A stretch of 64,000 nt of DNA from Mesostigma viride (taxonomy: Eukaryota > Streptophyta > Mesostigmatophyceae > Mesostigmatales > Mesostigmataceae), in NCBI GenBank assembly GCA_009746045.1, contig RPFO01000434.1:107001-171000 (forward strand), written 5' to 3'. The translations under genes and the position numbers were made by a program. Positions 49,701-52,859 of this stretch are shown here, in pieces (position 1 is the first letter of the stretch; each line of letters opens with the position of its first letter). Under the pieces are notes generated by a model that did not search any database, was not told the origin of the DNA, and saw only the letters and a program-made list of their open reading frames with translations.

Positions 49701-52492
49701 GGGATGGATGACTGGGTGAAGTAGGACATTGGTTGCGAAGAAAAGAACGATTCTTTCGATCACAACCGCACAGCATATCTCTGGACCCCAGCCAGCCATC
49801 GCATGAAGGCAACAGCACAGCACTAATGATCACAGTTGCCCCCGTGGCCGGGGCCACACAAGCATCCAACATGTCAGCCAGCGAGTAACGAAGAAAAATC
49901 AAAAAATGAGACCAACGATCAATAATATCATGGAAACAAAGCAAGCAGATACCGATTGCTCACGTTCATCCTTACTGGTCAGGCAATCGACCCGGGTACT
50001 GCTTGGAACTAGCGGCGGCATACGATACCACCAGCAGAAAGCCTAGCCTGCTGGCGAGCCTAGAATGCATGGAAGCCAACAAGGAACTATGACATTTGCT
50101 ATATTGCACCTAACAATACCACTGAAGTGATTGCCTGATTCTTCAGTAACTTAATCCAATCGGTCTGATAATTAATTGAAATCCTACTATACTACCATAC
50201 AATCCTCGTTCGAAACTCTTTGCCGAGCACTAGGCACAACGGCTCCAGTCATGCCACGCACGTTATCCTGGGCCTTGACGTCGGCGTCGTGCGCAAGCAG
50301 AAGCTGGATGATCTCTTTATTGCCCGCGTCCGCTGCCCAGTGAAGCGCAGAACGCTTGTTCTGTCCACAAAGAGAAACAAGGTAGTAAAGGAGAAACAAG
50401 GAAGAAGTGGAGGGCGAAGGGTCATGAAAAAAACCTTCCCTTGGATTCTCTGGGCACCACCGTATGATGGAAGGCAAATTATTTCTTTCGTCCACACAGA
50501 CATGACATGTCACGCTCCTTTGACCGCCACATAGCACACCAAAATGTGCGGGCGTAAAAACCCTTGTGCAACTGGGCATAGGAAATGAAGCACAGAAGGG
50601 CTTGAAGCCAAAAATTGCACCCACACAGCACCCATCCCTGTGACTTCTGCCAGCATCCTTACCCTCGCTTTTACCCTAACCCACAAGGTCCACGCCACCT
50701 GGCACAAGGTGGGCCAGTAGAACATATGCTCAGAACTGAAACCTCCTCATCCTCTCCAGTTCCTCTCCTCTCCCTCTCCCTCTTCCTCTCCGTCTCCCTC
50801 TTCCTCTTCCTCTCCCTCTCCCTCTCCCTCTCCCTCTCCCTCTCCCTCTCCCTCTCCCTCTCCCTCTCCCTCTCCCTCTCCCTCTCCCTCTCCCTCTCCC
50901 TCTCCCTCTCCCTCTCCCTCTCCCTCTCCCTCTCCCTCTCCCTCTCCCTCTCCCTCTCCCTCTCCCTCTCCTCTCTCCCTCTCCCGCTACCTCTCCCTCT
51001 CCCTCTTCCTCTCCCTCTCCCTCTCCCTCTCCCTCTCCCTCTCCCTCTCCCTCTCCCTCTCCCTCTCCCTCTCCCTCTCCCTCTCCCTCTCCCTCTCCCT
51101 CTCCCTCTCCCTCTCCCTCTCCCTCCCTCTCCCTCTCCCTCTCCCTCTTCCTCTTCCTCTTCCTCTTCCTCTCCCTCTCCCTCTTCCTCTTCCTCTCCTC
51201 TTCCTCTTCCTCTTCCTCATCCTCTTCCTCTTTCCCCACTTCCTCCTTTTTGACGCAACGGCGGGCATTCTGCATCTGTTCATGCCCTTAAAAGCAAAAA
51301 GGCAAAATGCAAGGTGCGTATTTGTAGATGTGTCTTAATGCCAGACAACGCAGCAAAACTTGTCAGCTGGCTAGGTTGACCACTAGTAAGCATCACGAAC
51401 GCCTTTCTGTGTATTTCCTACACAGCTATAGTCTCAGCACACAAATAACAGAACATGCGAGCTTCGTCAAGGTTGTTATTGGTGGGTCTGCCGAGGGTCT
51501 GCGCTATTATTCAAGGGTCACGACAACGCTGCCAATGCGTAAGTCCAGTTATGCGTATGTGCTCGAACAAGCAACAAGGGGAGCATGCAACTTACCAAGT
51601 CTGATGCATTGGGGTTGGCCCGGTGAGCCAACAATCTTCGCACGCTGGCCACGTCCCCCGCTGCTGCCGCTCGCAACAGTCCGTCGTTTAGTAGCGTCTG
51701 GCGGGATGCCTGGAGATTGCACGTATTCAGGGTTGGCCAGCACACATGCAGTGGCAGTTGAGGATAAGCACAGCATGAGCTGGATGAACGGAAAAGCTTG
51801 TGGATAAGACAGAGCTCATGGCATCTAAAGCGTGCAGAATTTTGAAACGGGGAACACCGCATTTTCTACAAGGCTTCTTCAACAGAGTTCGTGCATAGGC
51901 GCGAGAGCTGGCACGTCATTAAGGCAAGCAAACCATTTGTCATCCTGACCTTCAAAATGCGAGATTGGATTCCCGCCTGCTCCTTGCCCGGATTGAGAAT
52001 CAACGAGGGCTGCTGCTTCTGTTTCGCAGGTGTGGCCCTTTTGGGAGCAGGAACAGGCTGTTCTTGTACCTGCTCTTTTTCCGCAAAAAGTCCGCCTGAA
52101 TTACCTGACAGCATTTTGATAAGCTTGTCAACGCTTTCCAAGACTACGTTATCCGGTGGCAAGGGGCTAGGCTGCTGAGGCGCTGGCCTGTTGGCTGGAA
52201 GAGACGACGGTCCCGACGCTGAGGCTGGGGAGTTTTTTTGCGAGCGGGAAGCTGAATTGGAAAAGGCATTCCGCAACGTGTCAAGGCCACGAGACCCCGC
52301 CGTAGTTTCGGGTTCGACTTCATGTGCAAACTCATCCAGCAGCGAGGGGGACGTTACTGTCAACGGTTCGATCTGTCTCTTCTTACTCGCATTTCCAGCG
52401 GACGGGCTCCTTGTTTCTACCGGGGGAGCCTTGGGCCTAGGGGTTCGGGTAGAACCCGCCCGCTTTTTTCGGGTTTCCTGCGGGGTAGGCAT
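879..52492 (-). CDS. Giant multi-exon ankyrin-repeat protein gene, 41 exons traced, 3' end outside window
   Basis: I see 41 consecutive minus-strand exons, each bounded by an AG acceptor and a GT donor (one GC donor), with all reading frames compatible. By my count they give about 7,454 codons without a stop. Introns are phase 0 except those between exons 6/7 and 16/17 (phase 1). Most introns cut the ankyrin fold at the same point, just before the G-x-T-P-L motif, so exons are symmetrical and can be duplicated without breaking frame. The 5' part has one repeat per exon, the middle has large low-complexity exons, and the 3' part has single-exon modules of three repeats plus a linker. Ankyrin repeats are protein-binding scaffolds; no enzyme domain, signal peptide or membrane segment was seen. 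The last exon seen ends in a good donor, so the gene continues beyond base 1. It could instead be several genes, but no internal start, stop or promoter suggests that. Confidence 0.82.
2066..2247. repeat. 36-bp minisatellite in intron 40
   Basis: About 4-5 copies of a 36-bp unit containing GATAGCTAACCCTCACGC and TAGAAAGTAGACAAG. The first copies are diverged. Confidence 0.9.
2409..3026 (-). CDS. Exon 40: ankyrin module with Pro-Gly-Ser-Pro-Arg repeat linker
   Basis: 206 codons, phase 0-0, acceptor CCTCAG|GCGGGG, donor AAG|GTGAGT. The linker carries a six-residue unit (PGSPRP) repeated about six times, encoded by an 18-bp minisatellite at about 2815-2925. Repeats LSAACAAGDLATVEELL, LVSFHVAAESGHAVIV and KGRTAVHLAAAMGHAEVV follow. 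Confidence 0.92.
3597..4352 (-). CDS. Exon 39: ankyrin module with long linker
   Basis: 252 codons, phase 0-0, acceptor CCACAG|GACGGC, donor AAG|GTGGGT. After the cap (EVRQLLKELTS-like: MRQLLKELTSATAAIPET) comes a linker of roughly 125 residues, then repeats QQACALGDVKAVELLL, LVPFLVAVEHGHAGVV and LGRTAVHVAALRGHADVV. Confidence 0.92.
4353..5552 (-). other. Intron 38 (exons 38/39), largely featureless
   Basis: 1.2 kb between exons with no ankyrin motif in any frame. It holds an (ACACATGC)n microsatellite at about 5147-5200; I see nothing else of note. Confidence 0.7.
5147..5201. repeat. (ACACATGC)n microsatellite
   Basis: About six to seven perfect 8-bp units inside intron 38. Confidence 0.9.
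5553..6185 (-). CDS. Exon 38: ankyrin module with an acidic insert
   Basis: 211 codons, phase 0-0, acceptor CCACAG, donor AAG|GTGAGA. The 5' part matches the 657-nt copies, but the 3' part matches exon 41 (ARGRVALHVAAARGHAEVV-like). Repeat b carries an extra acidic loop (RLDDDEASGSDEGGG). It reads as a recombinant of two module types. Confidence 0.92.
6838..7494 (-). CDS. Exon 37: 657-nt ankyrin module, copy 10 of 10
   Basis: 219 codons, phase 0-0. Copy-specific: AHRNEGSG and PADTFSSAS. A distal in-frame donor is intact at 6756/6757 (AAG|GTGGGT); its use would add 27 codons. Confidence 0.95.
8093..8749 (-). CDS. Exon 36: 657-nt ankyrin module, copy 9 of 10
   Basis: 219 codons, phase 0-0. 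Unlike the other copies, the frame closes six codons past the donor (KDKVGLVA then TAG) because of a small substitution near 8073-8078. Intron retention or a distal donor would therefore truncate the protein here. Confidence 0.95.
9348..10004 (-). CDS. Exon 35: 657-nt ankyrin module, copy 8 of 10
   Basis: 219 codons, phase 0-0. By eye essentially identical to copy 9; both carry APRSAM and LEPGKAV. The distal donor is lost. Confidence 0.95.
10603..11259 (-). CDS. Exon 34: 657-nt ankyrin module, copy 7 of 10
   Basis: 219 codons, phase 0-0. By eye it differs from copies 6 and 8 at only a few bases (for example APRFAM versus APRSAM). The distal donor is lost. Confidence 0.95.
11857..12513 (-). 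CDS. Exon 33: 657-nt ankyrin module, copy 6 of 10
   Basis: 219 codons, phase 0-0, nearly identical to copies 7-9. Its acceptor flank matches the exon 28/31 type (CGTTCCACAG) rather than the CCTTCCACAG of copies 7-9, as expected from exchange between copies. The distal donor is lost. Confidence 0.95.
13111..13767 (-). CDS. Exon 32: 657-nt ankyrin module, copy 5 of 10
   Basis: 219 codons, phase 0-0. Copy-specific: LLKDLVAGSASIPDTT in the cap/linker and KAQLGAKDK at the end. The distal donor is lost (AAGATGGGT). Confidence 0.95.
13768..14363 (-). other. Chimeric intron (class A body, class B 5' end)
   Basis: In transcript direction the first 130 or so bases match class B introns (including the CCTAGTTCATACCCACC side), and the rest matches class A. 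The switch is near 14220-14235, inside a short block shared by both classes (TGAGTGACCCTTGAGAACCT). This looks like a recombination junction. Confidence 0.75.
14364..15020 (-). CDS. Exon 31: 657-nt ankyrin module, copy 4 of 10
   Basis: 219 codons, phase 0-0. Copy-specific: ALHVSVEKG in repeat b, KAQLGAKDK at the 3' end and KTAPWFAM in the linker. The distal donor is intact near 14285. The following intron (13768-14363) is a chimera of the two intron classes. Confidence 0.95.
15670..16326 (-). CDS. Exon 30: 657-nt ankyrin module, copy 3 of 10
   Basis: 219 codons, phase 0-0. Copy-specific: TALRVAAS in repeat c (Arg for the usual His at the conserved TALH position) and a linker of the TASTDTAIAVPMAASATTQG type. 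The distal donor is destroyed (AAGGGCTGT). Confidence 0.95.
16982..17638 (-). CDS. Exon 29: 657-nt ankyrin module, copy 2 of 10
   Basis: 219 codons, phase 0-0. Copy-specific: AASRGHAELV in repeat c, QKSVVP in repeat b, and a linker reading TAREVSSTAAAVDES. The distal donor keeps its GT (AAG|GTGGGT near 16900). Confidence 0.95.
18242..18898 (-). CDS. Exon 28: 657-nt ankyrin module, copy 1 of 10
   Basis: 219 codons, phase 0-0. This describes the shared copy layout: residues 1-22 cap the previous repeat (GGKTPLDVAMSNEVRQLL), 23-116 are an Ala/Thr/Ser/Pro linker, 117-148 repeat a (LRQACAIGDAKAVEQLL), 149-183 repeat b (LTALHVAVEKGHAGVV) and 184-219 repeat c (SGRTALHVAASQGHAELV) ending KDK at the donor. 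Copy-specific: a 9-bp duplication (CCAAGTATT) just inside the intron, and the distal donor GT is mutated to AT. Confidence 0.95.
19547..20164 (-). CDS. Exon 27: ankyrin module, first of the high-similarity series
   Basis: 206 codons, phase 0-0, acceptor CACCAG. It shares the 3' two thirds of the 657-nt copies but has a shorter, diverged linker (residues about 23-100). A second, distal in-frame donor (AAG|GTGGGT) lies about 90 nt downstream. Transitional between the older modules and the amplified array. Confidence 0.92.
20386..20961 (-). CDS. Exon 26: ankyrin module
   Basis: 192 codons, phase 0-0, acceptor CATCAG|GACGGC. Cap DGKTPLDVAMSNEVRQLL, linker, then repeats LCAACALGDVAAVNELL, LVPLLVAVEGGHAGVV and SGRTALHMAASRGHAEVV. 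Donor AAG|GTGAGG. Confidence 0.93.
20962..21957 (-). other. Intron 25 (exons 25/26)
   Basis: About 1 kb with no supportable exon, repeat or RNA gene. Short open frames here lack ankyrin motifs. Confidence 0.6.
21958..22539 (-). CDS. Exon 25: ankyrin module
   Basis: 194 codons, phase 0-0, acceptor CTGCAG|AGTGGC. Cap of the SGKTPLDLA type, linker, then repeats LCQACSVGQVAAAEELL, TVPLLVAAEGGHAGVV and SGRTALHVAASRGHAEVV. Donor AAG|GTGAGA. Confidence 0.93.
22540..24806 (-). other. Introns 23 and 24 around exon 24
   Basis: Apart from exon 24 (23313-23903) nothing is recognised. A short (AGC)n run near 24450 is the only low-complexity tract. The 45 bp flanking the exon 24 donor are duplicated at exon 26. 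Confidence 0.6.
23313..23903 (-). CDS. Exon 24: ankyrin module
   Basis: 197 codons, phase 0-0. Cap DGKTPLDLAMSNEVRQLL, Ala/Ser/Thr/Val linker, and repeats LCRACAIGDATAVEQLL, LVPLLVAAEGGHAVVV and SGRTALHVAASRGHAEVV. About 55 bp at its 3' end and donor flank are essentially identical to exon 26 near 20356-20410. Confidence 0.93.
24807..25415 (-). CDS. Exon 23: ankyrin module with poly-Ala linker
   Basis: 203 codons, phase 0-0, acceptor CCCCAG|GGTCAA. Cap GQKTPLDLAISDEMAQLL, then a linker holding an Ala run encoded by (GCA/GCT)n near 25285-25310, then three repeats including LRQACAIGDARAVEQLL. Donor AAG|GTGAGG. Confidence 0.92.
25416..26387 (-). other. Intron 22 (exons 22/23)
   Basis: About 0.97 kb. 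The part at 26010-26385 is a degenerate tandem of 35-90 bp AT-rich units with recurring TTATCTTGTGTTCTTATT-like and CTCACCAGGTCACGAAT-like phrases. The second resembles the donor end of exon 22, so the tandem may be built partly from decayed exon ends. Confidence 0.65.
26388..26939 (-). CDS. Exon 22: first single-exon ankyrin module
   Basis: 184 codons, phase 0-0, acceptor CCACAG, donor TTG|GTGAGC. Order: ankyrin cap (GGKAPQDLALDDDLRQL), about 60-residue linker, then three repeats (LCEACANGDVKLVKELL; GLAPLHFAAEGGHVEVV; FGRTALHAASLLGHAEVA). This is the most diverged of the modules. Confidence 0.9.
27206..30901 (-). CDS. Exon 21: 1,232-codon exon with four ankyrin clusters and long linkers
   Basis: Acceptor AAACAG|AGCGGC and donor AAG|GTGGGC, phase 0-0. 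It starts with the cap of block 4 (SGATPLDVAGTKEAQNLL), then about 600 residues of Ser/Ala/Gly/Pro/Thr-rich sequence. Ankyrin clusters follow near 28960-28690 (LLRAAKVGSLERVEALL), 28500-28230 (LLKACVKGDLVAVRLML), 28140-27770 (LMRAATKGDAKSVRSLI) and 27515-27206 (QLAAACAQGDVRAVEELL). The first three clusters have no intron at the usual split point; only the last is cut there. It may therefore be a fused or intron-loss intermediate between the split 5' exons and the 3' modules. Confidence 0.88.
30950..31455. repeat. (GGTC)n / (GGGT)n tetranucleotide satellite in intron 20
   Basis: About 55 perfect GGTC units (30950-31170), a short GGCC/GGTC transition, about 30 GGGT units (31196-31316), then interrupted GGTC/GGAC and a final GGGT run. 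On the transcript strand it is (GACC)n and (ACCC)n. It lies between the exon 20 donor and exon 21 acceptor, ending about 50 bp from the acceptor. Confidence 0.97.
32095..32193 (-). CDS. Exon 20: one ankyrin repeat
   Basis: 33 codons, phase 0-0: LGRTPLHEAARHGQLAMM, then LLLWRADVDHLDT. Acceptor CTTCAG, donor ACC|GTGAGT. Confidence 0.92.
32709..32880 (-). pseudogene. Decayed copies of the 3' half of exon 19
   Basis: Two imperfect copies of the exon 19 tail and donor region (around the plus-strand phrase GCCCCAGCCATGCTTG and ACCTTATTCG) lie at about 32820-32878 and 32709-32760. The frame and splice signals are damaged. They look like failed exon duplications. Confidence 0.7.
32908..33006 (-). 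CDS. Exon 19: one ankyrin repeat
   Basis: 33 codons, phase 0-0: DKRTALHHAAHRGHVEAA, then LLKHGWGVNASNK. Acceptor ACACAG, donor AAG|GTAGGC. Two decayed copies of its 3' half and donor lie just downstream in the intron (near 32820-32878 and 32709-32760). Confidence 0.9.
33425..33640. repeat. 35-bp minisatellite in intron 18
   Basis: About four units containing GACGGCAAGAACAGCTCCAA and CAACAGCGCAGACAA, grading into diverged copies on the left. Confidence 0.88.
33650..34140. repeat. Degenerate CA-rich tandem repeat in intron 18
   Basis: Recurring phrases such as CACCCACCGTGCCGTGACCA and CATCCACCATGACACATGCA, spaced roughly 60-110 bp. Unit borders cannot be fixed by eye. Confidence 0.7.
34158..34292 (-). 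CDS. Exon 18: opening ankyrin repeat of block 4
   Basis: 45 codons, phase 0-0. Two tandem acceptors (CAG CAG) allow 45 or 44 codons, a NAGNAG-type choice of one Gln. LLLAADNNDVAMLEQLI then GGASVDFTDM is a clear ankyrin repeat. Donor ATG|GTGGGT. Confidence 0.82.
34293..34773 (-). other. Intron 17 (exons 17/18)
   Basis: Two or three short G-rich duplicated phrases (GTGAGGGGAGGC-like, about 34320-34400) sit close to the exon 18 acceptor. Nothing else is recognised. Confidence 0.6.
34774..34847 (-). CDS. Exon 17: short linker exon
   Basis: 74 nt, phase 1 in (acceptor ATATAG|AC) and phase 0 out (AAG|GTGAGG), which complements the phase 1 donor of exon 16. It encodes DMFKKFTATETPAEM then PPVRSKPRK, a basic linker. 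It is supported mainly by the phase match and splice sites. Confidence 0.7.
35307..35478 (-). CDS. Exon 16: ankyrin cap plus Ser/Pro linker
   Basis: 172 nt, phase 0 in and phase 1 out (CCTG|GTGGGT). NGETPIMLSSTKSIRRLM closes block 3. Then comes a Pro/Ser/Thr repeat-like stretch (SPVTSP units) that looks disordered. Confidence 0.82.
35495..35755. repeat. Tandem repeat of about 95-105 bp in intron 15
   Basis: Three copies of a unit containing GTGTCACAGCAAGCGATGAC and ATAGCACCCAGTTGGAAGGG. Each unit also contains an imperfect copy of the exon 16 acceptor region (CATTCCAGTCCCAGGAAGG on the plus strand), so the exon edge has been co-duplicated. Confidence 0.88.
36380..36478 (-). CDS. Exon 15: one ankyrin repeat
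   Basis: 33 codons, phase 0-0: RGRTPLHIASSCGHRDVA, then LMRSGANIEALDN. Acceptor CACCAG, donor AAC|GTACGT. Confidence 0.92.
36479..38356 (-). other. Introns 13 and 14 around exon 14
   Basis: At 36505-36640, short tandem phrases of about 40 bp (ATAGATGCACAAGTGCC) repeat three to four times. At 37920-37995, GATGATGCATGGATTT repeats about four times. 37740-37900 is strongly AT-rich. No gene seen besides exon 14. Confidence 0.65.
37242..37340 (-). CDS. Exon 14: one ankyrin repeat
   Basis: 33 codons, phase 0-0: NGESLLHVAAMYGQVDVA, then LLRRGASIEATDK. Acceptor ACGCAG, donor AAG|GTGTGT. Confidence 0.92.
38357..38452 (-). CDS. Exon 13: opening ankyrin repeat of block 3
   Basis: 32 codons, phase 0-0: MVQAAKEGKVGYLRDLI, then DAGGNVDRRSK. 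Acceptor ACACAG, donor AAG|GTGCGT. A decayed copy of its 5' end lies about 290 bp upstream in transcript direction (near 38690-38745). Confidence 0.85.
38690..38745 (-). pseudogene. Decayed copy of the 5' part of exon 13
   Basis: The plus-strand phrase CTTGGCTGCTTGCACCATC next to a CTGCTTGACA acceptor-like site copies exon 13 (38425-38455) and its acceptor flank. The copy lacks the second half of the repeat and a donor. A surrounding stretch (about 38480-38530 versus 38760-38790, GGGTATAAAG) is duplicated too. Confidence 0.7.
39044..39478 (-). CDS. Exon 12: acidic, Ser/Pro-rich linker
   Basis: 145 codons, phase 0-0, acceptor CCCCAG and donor GAG|GTGGGT. It continues the disordered spacer of exon 11, with an acidic patch (HDSDVENDEEKFFSLGGW) followed by Ser/Asp-rich sequence. 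No recognised domain. Confidence 0.78.
39728..39870. repeat. (TCC)n / (GGA)n microsatellite in intron 11
   Basis: About 47 uninterrupted trinucleotide units, 27 bp downstream of the exon 11 donor in transcript direction. On the transcript strand the open frame reads GAG, i.e. poly-Glu if the intron were retained. Confidence 0.97.
39898..42732 (-). CDS. Exon 11: 945-codon low-complexity exon
   Basis: Acceptor TGACAG|GGAGAC and donor CTG|GTGAGT, phase 0-0, exactly 2,835 nt. It opens with a half ankyrin cap (GDTSLDLSARFD) and then becomes Ser/Ala/Pro/Val/Thr-rich, with Gln runs near 42530-42600 and a 17-residue unit repeated three times at about 40300-40455. No ankyrin repeat or enzyme domain is visible inside. 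It is probably a long disordered spacer between ankyrin blocks 2 and 3. Past the donor the frame stays open through an intronic GAG microsatellite. Confidence 0.8.
40300..40455 (-). repeat. 51-bp coding repeat in exon 11
   Basis: Three near-perfect 51-bp units encode the 17-residue unit SSILRSASSSASEKAAV. The length is a multiple of three, so frame is kept. Confidence 0.93.
43210..43280. repeat. (ATC)n/(ATT)n microsatellites in intron 10
   Basis: Short perfect runs ATCATCATC and ATTATTATT at about 43236-43275. Confidence 0.85.
43457..43546 (-). CDS. Exon 10: degenerate closing ankyrin repeat
   Basis: 30 codons, phase 0-0. LGVSPLDMAKSVSS keeps the x-G-x-S-P-L-D start of a capping repeat; the rest is Ser-rich with a short helix (VQDMLGELSA). 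Acceptor TCACAG, donor CAG|GTGGGT. Confidence 0.75.
43547..44745 (-). other. Intron 9 (exons 9/10)
   Basis: 1.2 kb without ankyrin motif, tandem repeat or recognisable RNA gene. Open frames of 60-140 codons lack any family signature. Confidence 0.6.
44746..44844 (-). CDS. Exon 9: one ankyrin repeat
   Basis: 33 codons, phase 0-0: VGKTALHHAVARGFGGIA, then LLVAAGADVNKLDK. Acceptor CCACAG, donor AAG|GTAGGA. Confidence 0.92.
45236..45337 (-). CDS. Exon 8: one ankyrin repeat
   Basis: 34 codons, phase 0-0: ITGNTLLHIAAYEGHTELV, then FLLRCGLPPNQTCK. Acceptor GTCCCAG, donor AAG|GTGTGT. One residue longer than the standard 33. Confidence 0.87.
45338..46115 (-). other. Intron 7 (exons 7/8)
   Basis: Contains small direct repeats (TACGAGCTTGTCAGGTTA / ACAAGCTGGGCAGGTTAG near 45370-45425, and GTTAGCTTAC twice near 45513-45550). 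No exon candidate with an ankyrin signature. Confidence 0.6.
46116..46372 (-). CDS. Exon 7: linker and start of ankyrin block 2
   Basis: 257 nt. The phase 1 acceptor GCGACAG|GC fits the phase 1 donor of exon 6; another CACAG twelve bases later would be phase 0 and does not fit. It encodes a linker (FLPQFFNDAWRG and on) and then the opening ankyrin repeat LVGAVYAGDVERVIALVEEG, ending NTREE at donor GAG|GTGAGG. Confidence 0.72.
46420..46548. repeat. Second copy of the CACGTG leader plus 29-bp minisatellite (3 copies)
   Basis: Leader AATAAGCACGTGAATGCGTCACGTG, given here as position 46420-46444, then three 29-bp units of the same GGAACCTCCGACCCC type as at 497-771. The inverted arms are seven bases here. 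It lies in intron 6, directly before exon 7's acceptor side. Confidence 0.92.
46549..47085 (-). other. Remainder of intron 6
   Basis: Holds a pair of 60-bp imperfect direct repeats (ATCCTTCTACTATA, at about 46745-46860). No supportable exon. Confidence 0.6.
47086..47173 (-). CDS. Exon 6: closing half-repeat of ankyrin block 1
   Basis: 29 codons plus one base: phase 0 acceptor (GAGCAG) and phase 1 donor AAGA|GTGAGT. ADKTPFDLAHNEAVLTLLL is a degenerate capping repeat, then a basic/polar helix (WMQRQQASK). It closes a five-repeat cluster made of exons 2-6. Confidence 0.82.
47195..48035. repeat. 39-bp purine-rich minisatellite, about 20 copies, in intron 5
   Basis: Unit of about 39 bp built from GGGAAGACTAATAGGGAAGG and GTACAAGAGAAGGATAAAA. 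The copies at 47700-48010 are nearly perfect and the rest diverged with unit-length changes. The array starts about 20 bp from exon 6. Confidence 0.95.
48179..48277 (-). CDS. Exon 5: one ankyrin repeat with a GC donor
   Basis: 33 codons, phase 0 acceptor CTGCAG. It encodes YGNTPLHFAAGAGRYSVC and ends LHATNM. The only frame-keeping donor is ATG|GCAAGT, a GC-AG intron with otherwise perfect donor consensus. The GT one position along would leave phase 1 and break the join to exon 6. Confidence 0.85.
48820..48918 (-). CDS. Exon 4: one ankyrin repeat
   Basis: 33 codons, phase 0-0, with FGESPLHWAAVKGHLDAV followed by LLQKGAPVDCADE. Acceptor CTCCCAG, donor GAG|GTGAGG. Confidence 0.92.
48919..50261 (-). 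other. Intron 3 (exons 3/4)
   Basis: 1.34 kb. (ATT)n run at about 49344-49370 and GTGGGTGGGTGG-type short repeats at about 49640-49690. No ankyrin motif or RNA gene found. Confidence 0.65.
50262..50360 (-). CDS. Exon 3: one ankyrin repeat
   Basis: Exactly 33 codons, phase 0-0. Motifs NKRSALHWAADAGN and LLLAHDADVKAQDN are canonical ankyrin helices and finger. Acceptor TGGACAG, donor AAC|GTGCGT. Confidence 0.9.
50750..51240. repeat. (CCCTCT)n hexanucleotide array in intron 2
   Basis: About 480 bp of almost pure CTCTCC hexamers with a few TTCCTC interruptions. The transcript strand is (GGGAGA)n, a homopurine tract. Confidence 0.97.
51596..51709 (-). CDS. Exon 2: first ankyrin repeat half
   Basis: 38 codons, phase 0 on both sides, acceptor CTCCAG and donor TTG|GTAAGT. 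It encodes the helix pair and turn of an opening ankyrin repeat (LLRAAAAGDVASVRRLL, then HRANPNASDL). The repeat continues across the intron into exon 3, whose start supplies the next G/R-S-A-L-H motif. Confidence 0.85.
51950..52492 (-). CDS. Exon 1: N-terminal basic, Pro/Ser-rich region with the start codon
   Basis: 181 codons from ATG at 52492. An in-frame TAG lies five codons upstream, which supports this start. The translation begins MPTPQETRKKRAGST and has basic clusters (KKR near residues 9-11, KKRQ further on), then Ser/Pro/Ala/Gln-rich sequence that looks disordered. The basic clusters could be nuclear localisation signals, but that is inference. The exon ends ILK at a donor reading AAG|GTCAGG, weaker than the other donors in this gene. 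Phase 0. Confidence 0.75.
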
Positions 52493-52851
52493 TGCTAATT
52501 CCTCCTAATGAACATGGGAGAGCTCGGCCCTCCACTGTCAAAATGGCTTCCCATTGCTCTGGGCTTCTATTGCCATGCACCGTTACGTCATGTCCCCGTC
52601 ATTATATTATTTTCGCTCACGTCCTGCTCCCGTTTGGATTTTTCATGTCCCGAGCATGGCCGTTGCATTCGGGTTAACAAAAATTCCCATGACCGTCCCC
52701 CTGCACCTGCAGGCTCGCCACGCGTTCAATACCGTTCAGATGATTACCCACGCGTTGCTTTGGCGTGCAACGTCGCTTAACCCGCTTTACCCTGTACATG
52801 TACTCTCTAGGCCTGTCCATTATGCTGCCATCTTTCACTTGGAAAGCTGCC
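52493..52851 (-). promoter_or_regulatory. Presumed promoter/5' UTR of the giant ankyrin gene
   Basis: The 360 bp between the start codon and the hAT-like insertion. No TATA-like box or other recognisable element is visible, so the assignment rests on position only. Confidence 0.35.
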
Positions 52852-52859
52852 ATACATGT

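Noticed and set aside
50615-51283. Leu-Ser or Arg-Glu repeat proteins from the CCCTCT array
   Set aside because: Simple hexanucleotide repeat inside intron 2; no start context, domain or splice support.
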